Assembly: GCA_016787045.1 (NCBI GenBank)
Contig: JAEUVA010000002.1
Span: 124,001-188,000 of the forward strand
DNA from: Chitinophagales bacterium
GTDB lineage: Bacteria > Bacteroidota > Bacteroidia > Chitinophagales > LD1
Direction: 5' to 3'
DNA length: 64,000 bases
In this document: one piece after another, positions 62,893 to 64,000 of the stretch
Numbering within the stretch: position 1 is the stretch's first letter
Layout of the letters: each line of letters begins with the position of its first letter
Made by a program: the position numbers and the translations under genes
Notes under the pieces: generated by a model
Told to the model about the DNA's origin: nothing
Database searches by the model: none
The model's input: the letters and a program-made list of their open reading frames with translations, nothing else

Positions 62893-64000
62893 ATGAAAGC
62901 TACAGTAATAACCATTGGCGATGAAATATTGATTGGGCAAATAGTAGATACCAATAGTGCATGGATTGGTCAGCAACTATCAGATATTGGTATCAAACTC
63001 TATGAAATTATTTCATGCGGAGATAACGCAGAGCAGATAACAAGCGCAATAGATCGCGCCAGGGCTAACTCAGATGTAGTAATAATGACCGGTGGGTTAG
63101 GCCCTACCAAAGATGATATCACAAAAAATACGCTGGTCAGTTACTTTAACACCACACTTGAACTGAATGAAGAGCTTTGGGAGCGTATGAAACAGATTTT
63201 TGAAAAACGAGGGTTACAAGTTTTAGAAATGAACCGCTCACAAGCCATGATACCCAAAGACAGCACCATGTTACCCAACCAGCGCGGCACAGCGCAAGGA
63301 ATGTGGTTTGAGCGCGATGGCAAAGTATTTATCTCCCTGCCGGGTGTACCGCATGAAATGAAACATTTAATGAGTGCGCAAGTAATTCCCCGCCTTAATG
63401 AGAGATTTACTTTTCCAACTATTGTACACCGCACTATCATGACAGCCGGAGCGGGCGAAAGCATTATTGCGCAAAAGTTATCGGAATTTGAAAACAACCT
63501 GCCTGCAAACTTTAAATTGGCGTATTTGCCTAACTTAGGAATTGTTCGTTTGCGGCTCACTGCACATGGCACCAACGGTGATTTAGCCAGACAAGCGGAT
63601 GAGTTGGAGTTCAAACTGGTGGAAGTACTTGGAGATTTAGTGTATGCCCGTACTGATGAAAAACTAGAAGTGGTTATAGGTAAACTGTTAAGGGAGAATA
63701 ATGCTACATTAAGTTGTGCTGAGAGTTGTACCGGTGGGTATATTGCCCATTTGCTAACCTCTGTACCCGGAAGTTCGACCTACTTTGAAGGAAGTTTGGT
63801 TACCTACTCATATGATGTAAAAGAAAAGTTGCTGGGAGTTAAAAATAGTACTCTCAACACCGTAGGTGCTGTAAGCGAAGAGTGTGTGCGTGAAATGCTG
63901 AGTGGTTTGTTACAAAAAACAGAAACTACCTATGGCATAGCAGTAAGTGGTATAGCTGGCCCAGGTGGAGCTACACCTGATAAACCGGTAGGTACAGTTT
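62893..64000 (+). CDS. cinA: CinA-family nicotinamide-nucleotide amidase (3' truncated)
   Basis: The frame opens with ATG at 62893 and runs to the window end, giving 369 residues without a stop. The N-terminal molybdopterin-binding-like domain has TIGDEILIGQIVDTN at residues 7-21 and TGGLGPTKDD near 68. The C-terminal PncC-like amidase domain has CAESCTGG near 275 and AVSGIAGPGG near 350. The family hydrolyses ADP-ribose and/or nicotinamide mononucleotide in NAD salvage and is also linked to competence. Only the last residues are missing. It is divergent from the adhesin gene. Confidence 0.93.
   Translation, partial: MKATVITIGDEILIGQIVDTNSAWIGQQLSDIGIKLYEIISCGDNAEQITSAIDRARANSDVVIMTGGLGPTKDDITKNTLVSYFNTTLELNEELWERMKQIFEKRGLQVLEMNRSQAMIPKDSTMLPNQRGTAQGMWFERDGKVFISLPGVPHEMKHLMSAQVIPRLNERFTFPTIVHRTIMTAGAGESIIAQKLSEFENNLPANFKLAYLPNLGIVRLRLTAHGTNGDLARQADELEFKLVEVLGDLVYARTDEKLEVVIGKLLRENNATLSCAESCTGGYIAHLLTSVPGSSTYFEGSLVTYSYDVKEKLLGVKNSTLNTVGAVSEECVREMLSGLLQKTETTYGIAVSGIAGPGGATPDKPVGTV

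Noticed and set aside
63141-63614. 157-aa minus-strand frame
   Set aside because: It is antisense to the clear cinA frame that runs through the window end.

Overview
The window comes from a member of the Bacteroidota, most likely a Chitinophagales/Sphingobacteriia-type lineage. The reasons are the SecD-SecF fusion, at least four secreted proteins with C-terminal type IX secretion (T9SS) sorting domains, SprB-type adhesin repeats, several TAnnTTTG -7 promoter elements, weak Shine-Dalgarno signals, many lipoproteins, and the local pairs pyrR-pyrB, SCO-DUF420 and fur/purA. The lineage is my inference from gene content; no marker gene was compared.

Layout. 1-9.7 kb: the 3' end of an alpha-2-macroglobulin gene, lipoproteins, a thioesterase, aroK, a beta-helix lipoprotein, a PKD/T9SS protein, a free-standing HisB-N-like phosphatase and a DnaQ/GIY-YIG exonuclease. 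9.7-10.85 kb: a 1.1-kb gene-poor island with a 21-bp tandem array, a 42-bp hairpin array and a possible T9SS gene tail. 10.85-25.3 kb: housekeeping genes (secDF, glyA, fused 2-oxoacid dehydrogenase E1, SCO, lolD, pyrRB) among small membrane proteins and lipoproteins. 25.3-30.3 kb: a secreted beta-helix protein with an elaborate leader, then two M43 metalloproteases with T9SS tails. 30.4-46.2 kb: a tandem AAA ATPase, amt, pyrH-frr, rel, a tRNA-Met, miaB, a sigma-54 activator, a degenerate futalosine-hydrolase-like protein, a Fur regulator, a STAS protein and purA. 46.3-52.5 kb: a tight six-gene minus-strand operon. 52.5-64 kb: an outer-membrane protein, bamA, uppS, a solitary nuoF, a desaturase, a SprB-repeat T9SS adhesin and the start of cinA.

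The best candidate for an undescribed system is the minus-strand cluster 46262-51694, apparently co-transcribed behind AMP nucleosidase. It encodes a UbiA-type prenyltransferase, an alpha-toroid protein with a terpene-cyclase-like DTDST motif, a cytochrome P450, an unrecognised protein with five beta-hairpin repeats (perhaps an ABBA-type prenyltransferase barrel), and a Wzt-like ABC ATPase without a visible permease. This combination suggests a small isoprenoid or meroterpenoid pathway. The second notable signal is the repeat island, where two unrelated arrays have exact 21-bp and 42-bp periods, that is two and four helical turns. Smaller signals are a hairpin that buries the start codon of one lipoprotein gene, and a palindrome plus nested inverted repeats ahead of the beta-helix gene at 25.5 kb.
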